From a virus: DNA of 53,868 nt. The stretch lies in IMG/VR virus record IMGVR_UViG_3300022200_008215, positions 1 to 53,868 of that record, one strand, 5' to 3'. Positions 16,462 to 24,706 of the stretch are shown here, in pieces. Every line of letters starts with the position of its first letter. Position 1 is the first letter of the stretch. A model generated the notes under the pieces. The model saw nothing but the letters and a program-made list of their open reading frames with translations. It made no database searches and was not told the origin of the DNA. The position numbers and the translations under genes were made by a program.

Positions 16462-17748
16462 TTAATTTTTTCTTTTAGTATATTTTGATTTCTTACCTTT
16501 ATTCTCATTAACCTTATACATAGAATTACCAGCTTGTGTAGGATCAATACCTAATTTTTCCAATTCTTCAGGAGATATTCTCTTAGACTTGGGAAGTTCT
16601 ATTGTCATATATTTACTTAATACTGGTTGTAAGTCTTTTTTAAATGCTACTGAAACGGCTGGAGCCATAAAGGAGCCAATATTTGCATAAATTGCTTCTA
16701 TTCCTTGTCTAGCATCTAAATGAGCTTTTTCTATTTTAGCAATATGTTCTGCTAATTCTGTAGCTCCTTTTCTAATACGTGCAGCTAAGTCTTCGTTATC
16801 TACGTTTTCGTAGTTAATAAACGATTCTAAGTTTTCTGCTTTAGCTTCTAGTAAGACTCTTTTTTCTTCTGTTAAAATTCCTCTGATTAATTTTTTAAAG
16901 CTCTCTTTTAAAGAGTTTTTAATTGCATTATCCCTAGCAGCTAGGTAATCGTTAGAGTCTATATCTCCGTCTTTATCTAAGTCTCTACCTTTCTTTTCTT
17001 CTAATCCCGCTTCGTCTAAGAAACTCTCATCTATTTCTTTTAGTTGATTTTTTAAGTAGTTAACTAGATCTGCTTTTGCAAAAGTAACCATTTCTGGTTC
17101 AGTCATAGGTCCGTTTTTCCATTCATTCCAAACTGCTTGGAGGTGTTTTACTACCTTATCAAGTTCGGGTCCCATAGATTCTACATACCCTCCTGTTTCG
17201 TAATCATTTTCTGTTACTACTTTACCACCTTTTATTTTAGCTCTTCTACCTTCTTGTAAAGCTTTTTTAACCAACTTATGGAGTGTTTCCCTTAATTCAG
17301 CTTTTTTCATTCCGTTAAAAGTATCTATTTCTTTTCCTTTTTTAGCTTCAACATACTTATCATGCTTATCAACATTTTTTGATTCTCCTGAAAGTAGGTT
17401 TAAGTAAAAGTTGAGATCTTTAGATAAGTTCTTAACTACTTTAGTTTTGGCTTTTTCTAATTCCTCATCGTTGGGCATCTCTAACGGTATGTTAATACCT
17501 TGTACTTGTAATTCGTAATCGACACCTCTCGATACTGCTTCTTCAGGAAATGAATCTTCAGATTTCATAGTCTCTTTTTTCTTAGTCTCATGAATCATTG
17601 ATCTATTCTTAAGAATAGTTACAGTATCCTCAAATCCATTGAAGTTACTTATTAGGTTAGGTAGCTCTAATCTAGCATCTCTAACAAACTGGGATTTAGA
17701 AAATTTGTTTTCTAAAATTGCGTTATATTTTTCTTGTAGTGTTCTCAT
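16462..17748 (-). CDS. Head-assembly-region protein with EF-hand-like loop
   Basis: A 428-residue helical protein between portal and gp21. It starts MRTLQEKYNAILEN, another (I/L)xE leader. An EF-hand or dockerin-like calcium loop, DLDKDGDIDSND (256-267), has Asp at positions 256, 258, 260, 262 and 264. Possible protease sites are VTEN (178-181), ILTEE (291-295) and VLLEA (298-302). Residues 300-380 resemble the small structural domain ESFINYENVDNEDLAARI. I recall similar proteins in this location in marine T4-like phages, unnamed. Overlaps the preceding 87-residue gene by 26 bp. A core or internal head protein that may be cut into pieces is a reasonable guess. Confidence 0.6.
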   Translation of the reverse strand: MRTLQEKYNAILENKFSKSQFVRDARLELPNLISNFNGFEDTVTILKNRSMIHETKKKETMKSEDSFPEEAVSRGVDYELQVQGINIPLEMPNDEELEKAKTKVVKNLSKDLNFYLNLLSGESKNVDKHDKYVEAKKGKEIDTFNGMKKAELRETLHKLVKKALQEGRRAKIKGGKVVTENDYETGGYVESMGPELDKVVKHLQAVWNEWKNGPMTEPEMVTFAKADLVNYLKNQLKEIDESFLDEAGLEEKKGRDLDKDGDIDSNDYLAARDNAIKNSLKESFKKLIRGILTEEKRVLLEAKAENLESFINYENVDNEDLAARIRKGATELAEHIAKIEKAHLDARQGIEAIYANIGSFMAPAVSVAFKKDLQPVLSKYMTIELPKSKRISPEELEKLGIDPTQAGNSMYKVNENKGKKSKYTKRKN

Positions 17749-17986
17749 CTAAGTAATCAAACATTTTAGTATTGTATGGCCTTTTTTTTTGCTTTACTAC
17801 TTTATACCCTAATTTTTCTCCGTATTTTGTAGCAGCATTTTTTCCTTTATTTTTACTGAAAGCGTTAGGTGTTGCGTATTGGGCTCCTGTTCCGGGCGTA
17901 AAGCTAGCTCCTGTTCCGGTTGCGCTTATTTCATAAAGCTCTTGCATTACCTCCTTAATTATTTCTCTTAATTGACTTATCTTCAT
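17723..17986 (-). CDS. Small head-region protein with (I/L)xE-type leader
   Basis: An 87-residue protein. Residues 1-20 form an amphipathic helix (MKISQLREIIKEVMQELYEI) with candidate gp21 sites at IIKE and VMQE. Then comes ATGTGASFTPGTGAQYATP (about 22-40), a Gly/Thr-rich motif I associate with small proteins of T4-like marine phages, and finally a basic tail. The start overlaps the stop of the preceding gene (ATGA) and the end overlaps the next start by 26 bp, so it is translated as part of the portal-to-protease operon. Function unknown; possibly an internal head protein. Confidence 0.6.
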   Translation of the reverse strand: MKISQLREIIKEVMQELYEISATGTGASFTPGTGAQYATPNAFSKNKGKNAATKYGEKLGYKVVKQKKRPYNTKMFDYLDENTTRKI

Positions 17987-18837
17987 AGTCTTCTTAATTC
18001 TTCAACTAATTCGTAGTATTGCATTATACTTACAAGGTGGTTATCAGTTACTTTTTTTGTTTTAGCTACTGGTTCTATTCCTTTAAGTACCTCTTGTAAT
18101 TTAATATTTAATATATCGTCAGTGACTTTTGCCTTGTGTGCAAGCACTAATTGTCTTAATTTTTCAAACTCTTCGTTCACTATGTTACGTAGCCTGGCAG
18201 AAGAATCTACAGATGTAATAAATTCCCGTAGTATATTTTTCTGCTCTGGTAGAAGAGAAGTATATTTTGAGTTGAACTTCTCTAAAAGTATTTTAAAAAT
18301 TAATAGCTGTAGGTCTTTGTCGTATTTTGAGTATTCCTCTATTAACGTTTCTCTAACATTTTCCTTATCTTGTTGAGATTTTGTGAGATGTTCTAGTAGA
18401 GTTGTTTTATTATCGATTAAGAATGAAGGAGCTACTATATGGTCTTCTTTATGAGCTTCTAGCAAGCAGTATAGAGCTGCTAGAGGTTTGTAGTCTTTTA
18501 CAGAAATAGAAAAGAATTCTTCGATATTATAATTTTCTTTAATTTCTTTAATTAACTTATACTTTTGAACTTTGAGCAGGTCTTTATTAACAGTTCGTGC
18601 TACTTCTATGATAGTAGATACAGTTGCTTCTGCTCTAGATTGTGAGACTGATTTGCTTTTAAGAATAAATTCATATAATTTAAACTCTCTTACTAATGCA
18701 GTCTTCCCTGTGTAAAAATTTCTCAAAATTTTAACTGCAGGAGAATCTTTTTTATTTAAGATGTCAGCAGCTATTTGCTTAACTAACAGTTCAAATATTA
18801 AACCTGTATTTTTATACTTGCTGTGTTTGATTTGCAT
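17983..18837 (-). CDS. Conserved-type protein between portal and protease, unknown function
   Basis: A 284-residue, mostly helical, charged protein beginning MQIKHSKYKNTGLIFELLVKQ. The N-terminal helix pattern KYKNTGxIFELLVxQ, followed by a long helical body, is familiar from this position in T4-like phages of marine origin, but I know no function. No P-loop, metal site or membrane segment was found. It does not have the (I/L)xE leader. It lies 52 bp after the portal gene, with a TATTTATA motif in between, and overlaps the next small gene by 4 bp. An assembly or portal-accessory role is suggested only by position. Confidence 0.6.
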   Translation of the reverse strand: MQIKHSKYKNTGLIFELLVKQIAADILNKKDSPAVKILRNFYTGKTALVREFKLYEFILKSKSVSQSRAEATVSTIIEVARTVNKDLLKVQKYKLIKEIKENYNIEEFFSISVKDYKPLAALYCLLEAHKEDHIVAPSFLIDNKTTLLEHLTKSQQDKENVRETLIEEYSKYDKDLQLLIFKILLEKFNSKYTSLLPEQKNILREFITSVDSSARLRNIVNEEFEKLRQLVLAHKAKVTDDILNIKLQEVLKGIEPVAKTKKVTDNHLVSIMQYYELVEELRRL

Positions 18838-18877
18838 TTCTATAGTGTTTTGGGGTATAGGTAATACACCTTACTTG

Positions 18878-18885
18878 TATAAATA
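18878..18885 (-). promoter_or_regulatory. Candidate late promoter motif TATTTATA (after portal gene)
   Basis: Minus strand reads ACTATTTATACAA, 40 nt before the ATG at 18837 and just after the portal stop codon. Confidence 0.35.
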
Positions 18886-18889
18886 GTGT

Positions 18890-20821
18890 TTAATTATCTA
18901 AATCTGTAATCTGGGATTCATTTAGTAAATTACTAGTGTCTTCTTCCTGTTTTTCGAAGATTATCTGCTTAGTATCTCTGAACATCTTTTGGTTTTGTAA
19001 AAACACTGTCTGTGCCATCGTATTATTTACCTCTCTCTCTTTCTGTATTTCATTTACATTTTCATTGTCAGAAGGATATCCTCCTTTCATTCCTTGTTTC
19101 CCTAGTGGATCCCTACCTCCCAGTCCGTCATTTGTTCCGTAATGTGATGCATGAGTTTTAGGTCTTCCTCCTTCAGGTCCGATCTCTCCTATTCGAGGCG
19201 GTGTAGGATGATCTTCATAGCCTGCAGGAACATCCCCGAAATATGTACCCTTATCTCCTTTTCCTGCTCTTCTACCGTATAGAGTAGCTAGATCATGAGG
19301 TGTACCGTATGACTTACCGGATTTAGCAGGATCGTTTCCTTCGTTTTCAATCTGACCCAGTCTAAATGTTCGCTTGTAGTCTTCAGTTACTAGGTTTCTC
19401 ATTTCCATGTACCTGTCTTCTGATAAGTTGAAAATATTATCATATATATAATCAGTAGGAAATAATTTAGTATTTAACATTTGTGCTGCTAAATCAACTT
19501 TCTCTTTCATTAATGCTACTTTCTCTTGTTCAAATATGATTGAAGGATTTGTAAGCTTAATTTCAAAGTTAGTTAACGATTCTCCTTTAAATCCTTGAGC
19601 ATATAAATGAACTAAAGCTATCTTAGTTAGCTCAGATTCCAGGATTTTCTGCAATCTCTCTACGGTTCTTGCAAACCTAATGTCTTCAGCTGCTAAAGTT
19701 GCTTTACCTGAAAGATCACCTTCGTATCCGAAATATGCTTTAGGTACCTTAAGTGCAGCAAACATCTTGTCTCTTAAGTACTCTACATCACTAATCCCGT
19801 CATACTGTAGTCCGGGGGTGCTTTCTATCTTAGTTTGCGTATCACCTCCTCTTACTGGAATATAAAAATCTTCCATCATATTCATCATATTGAAGCGTAG
19901 GTTGTACTCTCCTGTTTGAGGGTCAATATGCGGTGTTTTCTTCATAGTGTTGATAGTCTTCTGCATAAACTGCTCAACTTCATTTGGTGGAATTTGTCCT
20001 ACGTTTATATAGAAGGTTCTCTTATCTGGAGCTCTCATAACGCGGTGGATTAACATCGCATCTTCCATTAAGGTTAACTGTTTCCATACCTTTCTTGCAG
20101 GTTCGATATAAGAGCGTCCATAAGGTAGGTAGTTTGTATCTGATATTAGTCTAAAGTGTGCTATTTCGTAGTTGTCAAATTCTATAACTTTTCTATTATC
20201 TCTAGGAATGTAGTTCGGATCTTGTGAAGATGCTAATCCGTCAGGATCTAGTTGAAAAGTTACCTTAGCAGGTTCTGTTGGATCCATCCCCTCATGTCTT
20301 GTCATATGGTACACAGTGTACGGAAGTACATTATATACTCCAAATTCTTCAGCTATTTCTAATTTTAAGAAAAAGTCACCGTATTTGCACATATTCCTTG
20401 TCCAGGACCATAGGTTGAATTCTATATTTAAAATATCGTAGAATAAATTGTAAAGCACTCTTTGCATGTTTTCATCTGAGGACTTTATTGATAGAACTTC
20501 GTTTTGATCGTTCTTTAAAGTTGCTTCATCCGCTAAGATATCTAAAGTAGATGCAAGTAGGGGATCGGTGTCCATAGCTTCGTAATCAGAGTAGAGCTGT
20601 ATACGGAGTGTTTGATAGTTGAGATTTGGATTAAATACATTTTTATTATTGTAAATATATAATCTAGAAAATCTATCTATTAAAGAGTTTGTTTGATAGC
20701 GTCCTGTGGATTGTATTTGATTTACATCAGCTACCCTTAATTGGTCACCGCCTACGTTTCTTATTACTACGTCAGAAGAGAATAATCTCCCTAACCTTTT
20801 AAATAGTGAAGTATCTGCCAT
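18890..20821 (-). CDS. 20: Portal protein (gp20)
   Basis: A 643-residue T4-type portal vertex protein. Diagnostic segments are YRxYxxMDTDPxLASTLDILADE (here DYEAMDTDPLLASTLDILAD), RAPDKRTFYINVGQIPPNEVEQ (DKRTFYINVGQIPPNEVEQF within) and the FAALKVPKAYFGYEGDLSG block near residues 360-378. Twelve copies form the head vertex through which DNA enters and to which the neck binds. The C-terminal 130 residues are Gly/Pro-rich and probably disordered, ending with acidic residues. It follows the terminase gene by 26 bp, whereas in T4 genes 18 and 19 lie between. No Shine-Dalgarno site; a variant motif ATATTTATTAATAA precedes the ATG. Confidence 0.95.
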   Translation of the reverse strand: MADTSLFKRLGRLFSSDVVIRNVGGDQLRVADVNQIQSTGRYQTNSLIDRFSRLYIYNNKNVFNPNLNYQTLRIQLYSDYEAMDTDPLLASTLDILADEATLKNDQNEVLSIKSSDENMQRVLYNLFYDILNIEFNLWSWTRNMCKYGDFFLKLEIAEEFGVYNVLPYTVYHMTRHEGMDPTEPAKVTFQLDPDGLASSQDPNYIPRDNRKVIEFDNYEIAHFRLISDTNYLPYGRSYIEPARKVWKQLTLMEDAMLIHRVMRAPDKRTFYINVGQIPPNEVEQFMQKTINTMKKTPHIDPQTGEYNLRFNMMNMMEDFYIPVRGGDTQTKIESTPGLQYDGISDVEYLRDKMFAALKVPKAYFGYEGDLSGKATLAAEDIRFARTVERLQKILESELTKIALVHLYAQGFKGESLTNFEIKLTNPSIIFEQEKVALMKEKVDLAAQMLNTKLFPTDYIYDNIFNLSEDRYMEMRNLVTEDYKRTFRLGQIENEGNDPAKSGKSYGTPHDLATLYGRRAGKGDKGTYFGDVPAGYEDHPTPPRIGEIGPEGGRPKTHASHYGTNDGLGGRDPLGKQGMKGGYPSDNENVNEIQKEREVNNTMAQTVFLQNQKMFRDTKQIIFEKQEEDTSNLLNESQITDLDN

Positions 20822-20847
20822 TAATATGGTTTATTAATAAATATCGT

Positions 20848-22422
20848 TTATTTAAGTATCCACGACACATCTTCGTGTCCATATGGTGTCTTTACAATAT
20901 ACGGACTACTTTGCGAGTTATCAACTGAAAAGATTGCATTGTTTTTTGCATTTAAATTAGTGAAGGATGAGAGTTGGGCTCTAGCGAGGTCCATTCCTTG
21001 CTGTCTTAACCTTAAAGCTGTATCTCTCACGTATAGTGCAGTAGCACAAGACATTATTAGATCATCATTATAGTTTGTCTGTGCTTGAGCTCTTCCATTT
21101 TTCCAAACAAAAACTCTCATCTCTCCCATTGTTCGTTTTGATTGAATGATTACTGATTTTTCTCGCACATATTCCATCATTTTTGCTAGAACAAGAGGTC
21201 TTGTTTTCATAGACATTGTGAAGCCGGGTACTAGTTGGTCTCTTTCATACTTTGTCATATAAGATTCAACTGTGTCCATTTGACTCTTTGGACTATAGTA
21301 TAAGTTTCTATATTCTCTCTCCATTATCTGTTCGATAGTAGCCCACCCTATATTTGCATTTTCACAAACTAGAAGTGCATCATTATATTCAGAACTTATT
21401 CCTACAAGCACGTTCCCAAAATCTTTTGGAGATATTTTTCCTTTGTATTCCCCTACTTGTATAGCATCCTCTATGTTGAATATATGAAAAGCAGAGTAGT
21501 CGGCAGAATCCCCTCTAGCAACATCCGCTACAACCATATACGATTTCGTGTAGTCAGGTTGTTCCCATATCCATAGGTTACTGTCTACTCCTCTTTTTTC
21601 GATAGGGTCTCTTTGGTATGTTTGTTCGTAAAACATTAAGTCTTCTGGTTCGAATACTGTATCACCCGATGCTAGGAAATCACAGTCACATTCCTGTCCT
21701 GCCATTCTAGGTCCTAGGTCTTTATCTTGTTGCTCTCTCCAGGCCTGGTTTCTTTCTGGGTGTACTGTCCAGGGGAGTTTTATAGGGATAAAAGAGTTTT
21801 CTCCTGTTTCTGCTTTTTCCCAAGTCAGGTGGAACCAGTTACCAATACCGTTGGGAGTTGAGAGAGCCATACATTGACCTCCTGTAGCAAGTGTCTGCTG
21901 TGCAGCAGCGAAAGTTTCATCAATATTATCTATGAACGCTGCTTCATCTATAAGTAACAGGGAAACTGCTTCAGATCTAGCTGCATCCGAGTTGGATGAT
22001 TTAGCTTGTATTTTTGATCCGTTTTTGAGTCTCAGGGATAATTTATTTTTTTCTACTGATGGTAGTTTTAACCATTTAGGTAATTCATCATACATGAAAA
22101 TTACCTTTGTTACTAGGTTCCTTGCTGTAGCTTGGGTAGTTGCTAATGCTAGTACGTTTTTATCTTTATGGAAGAGCATTAGCCAAAGGGAGTATGCTGA
22201 TGCTAAGGTAGAGATTCCTAGTTGTCTAGATTTAAGAGTAATGAGGTATTGGTGATCTCTAAATAGATGTAGTACTTCTGCTTGGAATGGGTATAAATTA
22301 AATAAAATTCTACCCCTAGTTGGATGCTGTATATGGCAATACTTCTTCATGAAGTATGCAGGGTCTTTTGCACATTTAATATACTCTTGTGTGATTATTT
22401 TTTTGATATCACTATTCTGCAT
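20848..22422 (-). CDS. 17: Terminase large subunit (gp17)
   Basis: A 524-residue DNA-packaging motor. The ATPase has a Walker A variant SRQLGIST (65-72), Walker B LLLIDEAAF (155-163, with D159 and E160) and coupling motif STP (188-190). The nuclease domain has acidic residues D300 (VVADVARG), E354 (LVCENANIG) and D453/D454 (YNDDLIMS), in the order expected for T4 gp17 RNase H-type headful nucleases. Length is somewhat shorter than T4 gp17 (610 residues). It is the first gene after a terminator and a TATTTATA motif 19 nt before the start, so it begins the head operon. No small terminase (gp16) could be recognised upstream. Confidence 0.96.
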   Translation of the reverse strand: MQNSDIKKIITQEYIKCAKDPAYFMKKYCHIQHPTRGRILFNLYPFQAEVLHLFRDHQYLITLKSRQLGISTLASAYSLWLMLFHKDKNVLALATTQATARNLVTKVIFMYDELPKWLKLPSVEKNKLSLRLKNGSKIQAKSSNSDAARSEAVSLLLIDEAAFIDNIDETFAAAQQTLATGGQCMALSTPNGIGNWFHLTWEKAETGENSFIPIKLPWTVHPERNQAWREQQDKDLGPRMAGQECDCDFLASGDTVFEPEDLMFYEQTYQRDPIEKRGVDSNLWIWEQPDYTKSYMVVADVARGDSADYSAFHIFNIEDAIQVGEYKGKISPKDFGNVLVGISSEYNDALLVCENANIGWATIEQIMEREYRNLYYSPKSQMDTVESYMTKYERDQLVPGFTMSMKTRPLVLAKMMEYVREKSVIIQSKRTMGEMRVFVWKNGRAQAQTNYNDDLIMSCATALYVRDTALRLRQQGMDLARAQLSSFTNLNAKNNAIFSVDNSQSSPYIVKTPYGHEDVSWILK

Positions 22423-22441
22423 AACTTATAGACTTATATCT

Positions 22442-22449
22442 TATAAATA
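22442..22449 (-). promoter_or_regulatory. Candidate late promoter motif TATTTATA (before terminase)
   Basis: Minus strand reads TATATTTATAAGA, 19 nt before the ATG at 22422 and 10 nt after a terminator. The terminator-motif-gene order is the best single argument that this motif starts transcription. Confidence 0.45.
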
Positions 22450-22458
22450 TATAGATAT

Positions 22459-22484
22459 AAAAAAACCCACCTTTGTAGGATGGG
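22459..22484 (-). terminator. Rho-independent terminator before terminase
   Basis: Minus strand: CCCATCC-TACAAA-GGTGGG followed by TTTTTTTAT. Six base pairs with one bulged base and seven T residues. It separates the 405-residue gene from the head operon. Confidence 0.8.
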
Positions 22485-22554
22485 CTTGTTTGTTATACTA
22501 GTATTGCTACATAGTTTAATTTTTTGCAAAAGAGGCTAGTTAGGGAGGCTTACT

Positions 22555-23772
22555 TTAGTAGTTAAGTTTTAATGTAAGTATTCCGTTGGCAATCCTCTTT
22601 ACAGTCAACCTACTTCTATCCTCTTCTTTCCGCATATCTAATATGACCGTTTTTCCTCTATCGTATATCATAAGATAGTCTATACCTTGCAGCCCTTTAC
22701 TTTTTATTTCGTTAAGATTTTTCTTTAGTGCAGCTGATCCTCCTACTACCCATGGATGTTCCATTAACTTCCTTAGTTCAAACTCTTGCTTCTTTCCTAA
22801 TTCTGGTGAGGTTTCTGAGGATATTATCATTCCTTGCTGGTCAACTTTTAGTGTATATTCTTGATCTTTCTTCACTAGGTACTTCTTCCCTGCTATTTTC
22901 ACCTCTACGTACTCTTTACCTATACTTTTATCATCTAACGGGAAATTATCAAGGAGTCTGGTAAGTTCGTCTAAGTACATTTCAGGTATAGATGTAAGCT
23001 TCTCTACTCCCGGCAGTATGAACCTAAATTCAGGTACTTTGTTAAACGGTGCTACTTGGTTCCTAAATGTTTCGTAGTTTTTCAAGAAAATACTGCCTAG
23101 TGTACTGCCTCCAGTTGCAAGTGATATTTCGTTTCCTGATGAAAAGTCTTTTACTTCTAGTACTTTTCCGTTACTGTCTGTTATATCTTTCTCATTAGCT
23201 CCTCCGATACGTGCTCCTTTTATCGAAACTAACGGTAACAGTTCTCCCTTTCCCCCTTTTGGAATTTTATAATCATGTAAAAGTTCATAAAAAGCTTCCA
23301 TATATACCTTTATATCTTTTATAAACTCCTCAATATTGGATGCTCTCCTGTAATTATCATTTTGCTTTACCAAGTTAATCTCTCCATCACTTACTCCTGC
23401 TCTTGATAGAACTTTTTCAACTTCTTCTTCTTCTAGAACCTTCTTGTCTACTGCATTTATATTAACATACTTTGTAGCCGCCTTAGACTTACCTTTTCCG
23501 GAGCCAACTACTTTGTACAGTTCTACGGAAGGGTTAGGTTCACCTGTTTCTCTGTTTACGTCTTTCGCTCTAACGTACACGTTATCCTCACCTTCCACTC
23601 TTTCATAATCTCCATGGTCTTGTGAAATAACCTCTTCTTCTAACTTTACGCCAAACTCGGTATAAATCTCTTTAAGTATTTTTGAGTCTTCAGCGTTCAT
23701 TATATCCGGGTACCCTTTCTCGCACCTGTAAGCCCATTCCTGTACTATTTTATCGATTACGTCTGTTTTCAA
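22555..23772 (-). CDS. Unknown protein with PD-(D/E)xK-like motif
   Basis: A 405-residue protein that starts with TTG at 23772. The N-terminus (VIDKIVQEWAYRCEKGYPDI) is a helix of the EWxYRxxxGxPD type that I associate with uncharacterised proteins of T4-like marine phages. Residues about 178-216 read SIKGARIGGANEKDI then GKVLEVKDF, followed by a Gly/Ser-rich loop. The order D...E-x-K (EKDI, then EVK) is what a PD-(D/E)xK nuclease core would show, but the rest of that fold is not clear to me. It stands between a class-2 motif (22 nt upstream) and a terminator, so it may be a separate transcript. Function is unassigned; nuclease-like is a guess. Confidence 0.55.
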   Translation of the reverse strand: MKTDVIDKIVQEWAYRCEKGYPDIMNAEDSKILKEIYTEFGVKLEEEVISQDHGDYERVEGEDNVYVRAKDVNRETGEPNPSVELYKVVGSGKGKSKAATKYVNINAVDKKVLEEEEVEKVLSRAGVSDGEINLVKQNDNYRRASNIEEFIKDIKVYMEAFYELLHDYKIPKGGKGELLPLVSIKGARIGGANEKDITDSNGKVLEVKDFSSGNEISLATGGSTLGSIFLKNYETFRNQVAPFNKVPEFRFILPGVEKLTSIPEMYLDELTRLLDNFPLDDKSIGKEYVEVKIAGKKYLVKKDQEYTLKVDQQGMIISSETSPELGKKQEFELRKLMEHPWVVGGSAALKKNLNEIKSKGLQGIDYLMIYDRGKTVILDMRKEEDRSRLTVKRIANGILTLKLNY

Positions 23773-23791
23773 AGTTCTGTTATTTTAAATA

Positions 23792-23813
23792 GACCTAAAT
23801 ATACGAAATATAT
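23792..23813 (-). promoter_or_regulatory. Class-2 upstream motif (before 405-aa gene)
   Basis: Minus strand reads ATATATTTCGTATATTTAGG followed by TC, ending about 20 nt before the TTG start at 23772. It shares TATATTTAGGTC with the copy at 31589-31610. Confidence 0.4.
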
Positions 23814-23846
23814 ATTTAATAGCCAACTATTCTATCTCTCCGTACT

Positions 23847-24080
23847 CTATTCTAAGTTTGTATTTAACTCGTCTGTAAATAGTTTATAAGTATGCCTACC
23901 GTACTCATCTCTTAGAACTATTGCTACTGCTTTTGCAAAGTCTCCGTAACTCATACTGTCGTCAATACTAACTATTGCGCTGTTTATTTTAGCTGCTAGT
24001 TCTAGTACTTTTCTTGCCTCTGATGGCTTGTTTCCAAAGGGTAATTCTTCTCCCTCGTTTAAAATATCTATAAGTTTCAT
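23847..24080 (-). CDS. Small protein with capsid-targeting-like leader
   Basis: A 77-residue protein. The first nine residues, MKLIDILNE, followed by Gly, form an amphipathic leader ending in LNE, the same design as at 33831, 34175 and 10339. The rest is a small mixed alpha/beta domain (ARKVLELAAKINSAIVSIDD, then YGDFAKAVAIVL and a Tyr/Leu-rich end). No enzyme motif is visible. It follows the 205-residue gene after 5 bp and shares the same operon. If the leader is a targeting peptide cut by gp21, the mature product would be about 68 residues and carried in the head. Confidence 0.55.
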   Translation of the reverse strand: MKLIDILNEGEELPFGNKPSEARKVLELAAKINSAIVSIDDSMSYGDFAKAVAIVLRDEYGRHTYKLFTDELNTNLE

Positions 24081-24085
24081 ATATA

Positions 24086-24703
24086 CTATGCTTCTGGTTC
24101 TTCTCCTGCTTCAAAATCTATTTCTTCTCCTCCTAAATCAGCTCCTCCTGCTTCTTCTCCACCCTCTGGTGCTTCTGCTCCTGGCTCTGCAAATGCTGCA
24201 TCTTCTCCTCCTGGAAAATCTCCTGCTCCTCCTCCGGCTCCGGAACCTGTCTCTCCTTCTGCTCCAGGCTCTCCCTCTAACCCTGCTCCCGTTAAGGGCG
24301 CTTCTTGATATAGAACTCCTAATCTATCTAGAGCTTGTTGAAATTCACTAATCTTCCCTAATGCATAATTCTTTCCTTGGATTTGTGCATCGAAAGTCTT
24401 TCCTGTCCACTTAAGAGAAAAATCCTGCCCATTAGAGAGGTTGATTCTAAATGAAGTTGGTCGTGGTGATATCCAATCAACAGACTTAACGAACTCCTTG
24501 AAATCCTGTGTCATTAATTTAACTAGAGTTGCTTTTAGCGTTGGAAATTTTTCTAACATCGTATCCGTAGCATCTTCTAAAACTGTCTCCGGACCTGCAG
24601 TATCATCTCCTGTAAGGTCTTCTGGTGCTGGTTCTTTATCCTGTTCTAAAAGAACTTCGATGTATGCTTGTTCTATTAGTCTTTTGAGTTCGTTTATTCT
24701 CAT
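24086..24703 (-). CDS. Protein with (I/L)xE leader and Gly/Ala/Glu-rich tail
   Basis: A 205-residue protein in three parts. Residues 1-21 are an amphipathic helix (MRINELKRLIEQAYIEVLLE) with sites at LIE and LLE. Residues about 45-135 are a compact alpha/beta domain (WISPRPTSFRINLSNGQDF, then LKWTGKTFDAQIQGKNYALG). Residues 136-205 are a low-complexity Gly/Ala/Glu/Pro tail with an acidic end. The low-complexity tail raises local GC and gives antisense open frames with no meaning. It lies 3 bp after the 718-residue gene. No family recognised; a head-packaged protein is the favoured guess because of the leader. Confidence 0.55.
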   Translation of the reverse strand: MRINELKRLIEQAYIEVLLEQDKEPAPEDLTGDDTAGPETVLEDATDTMLEKFPTLKATLVKLMTQDFKEFVKSVDWISPRPTSFRINLSNGQDFSLKWTGKTFDAQIQGKNYALGKISEFQQALDRLGVLYQEAPLTGAGLEGEPGAEGETGSGAGGGAGDFPGGEDAAFAEPGAEAPEGGEEAGGADLGGEEIDFEAGEEPEA

Positions 24704-24706
24704 CTT

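Noticed and set aside
16461-16547. Upstream extension of gp21 by 29 residues
   Set aside because: It overlaps the preceding gene and is not found in the gp21 family. The ATG at 16460 gives the usual start.
22128-22255. Plus-strand frames within terminase, portal and polyprotein genes
   Set aside because: They are antisense to conserved coding sequence with intact catalytic motifs and have no family-like features of their own.
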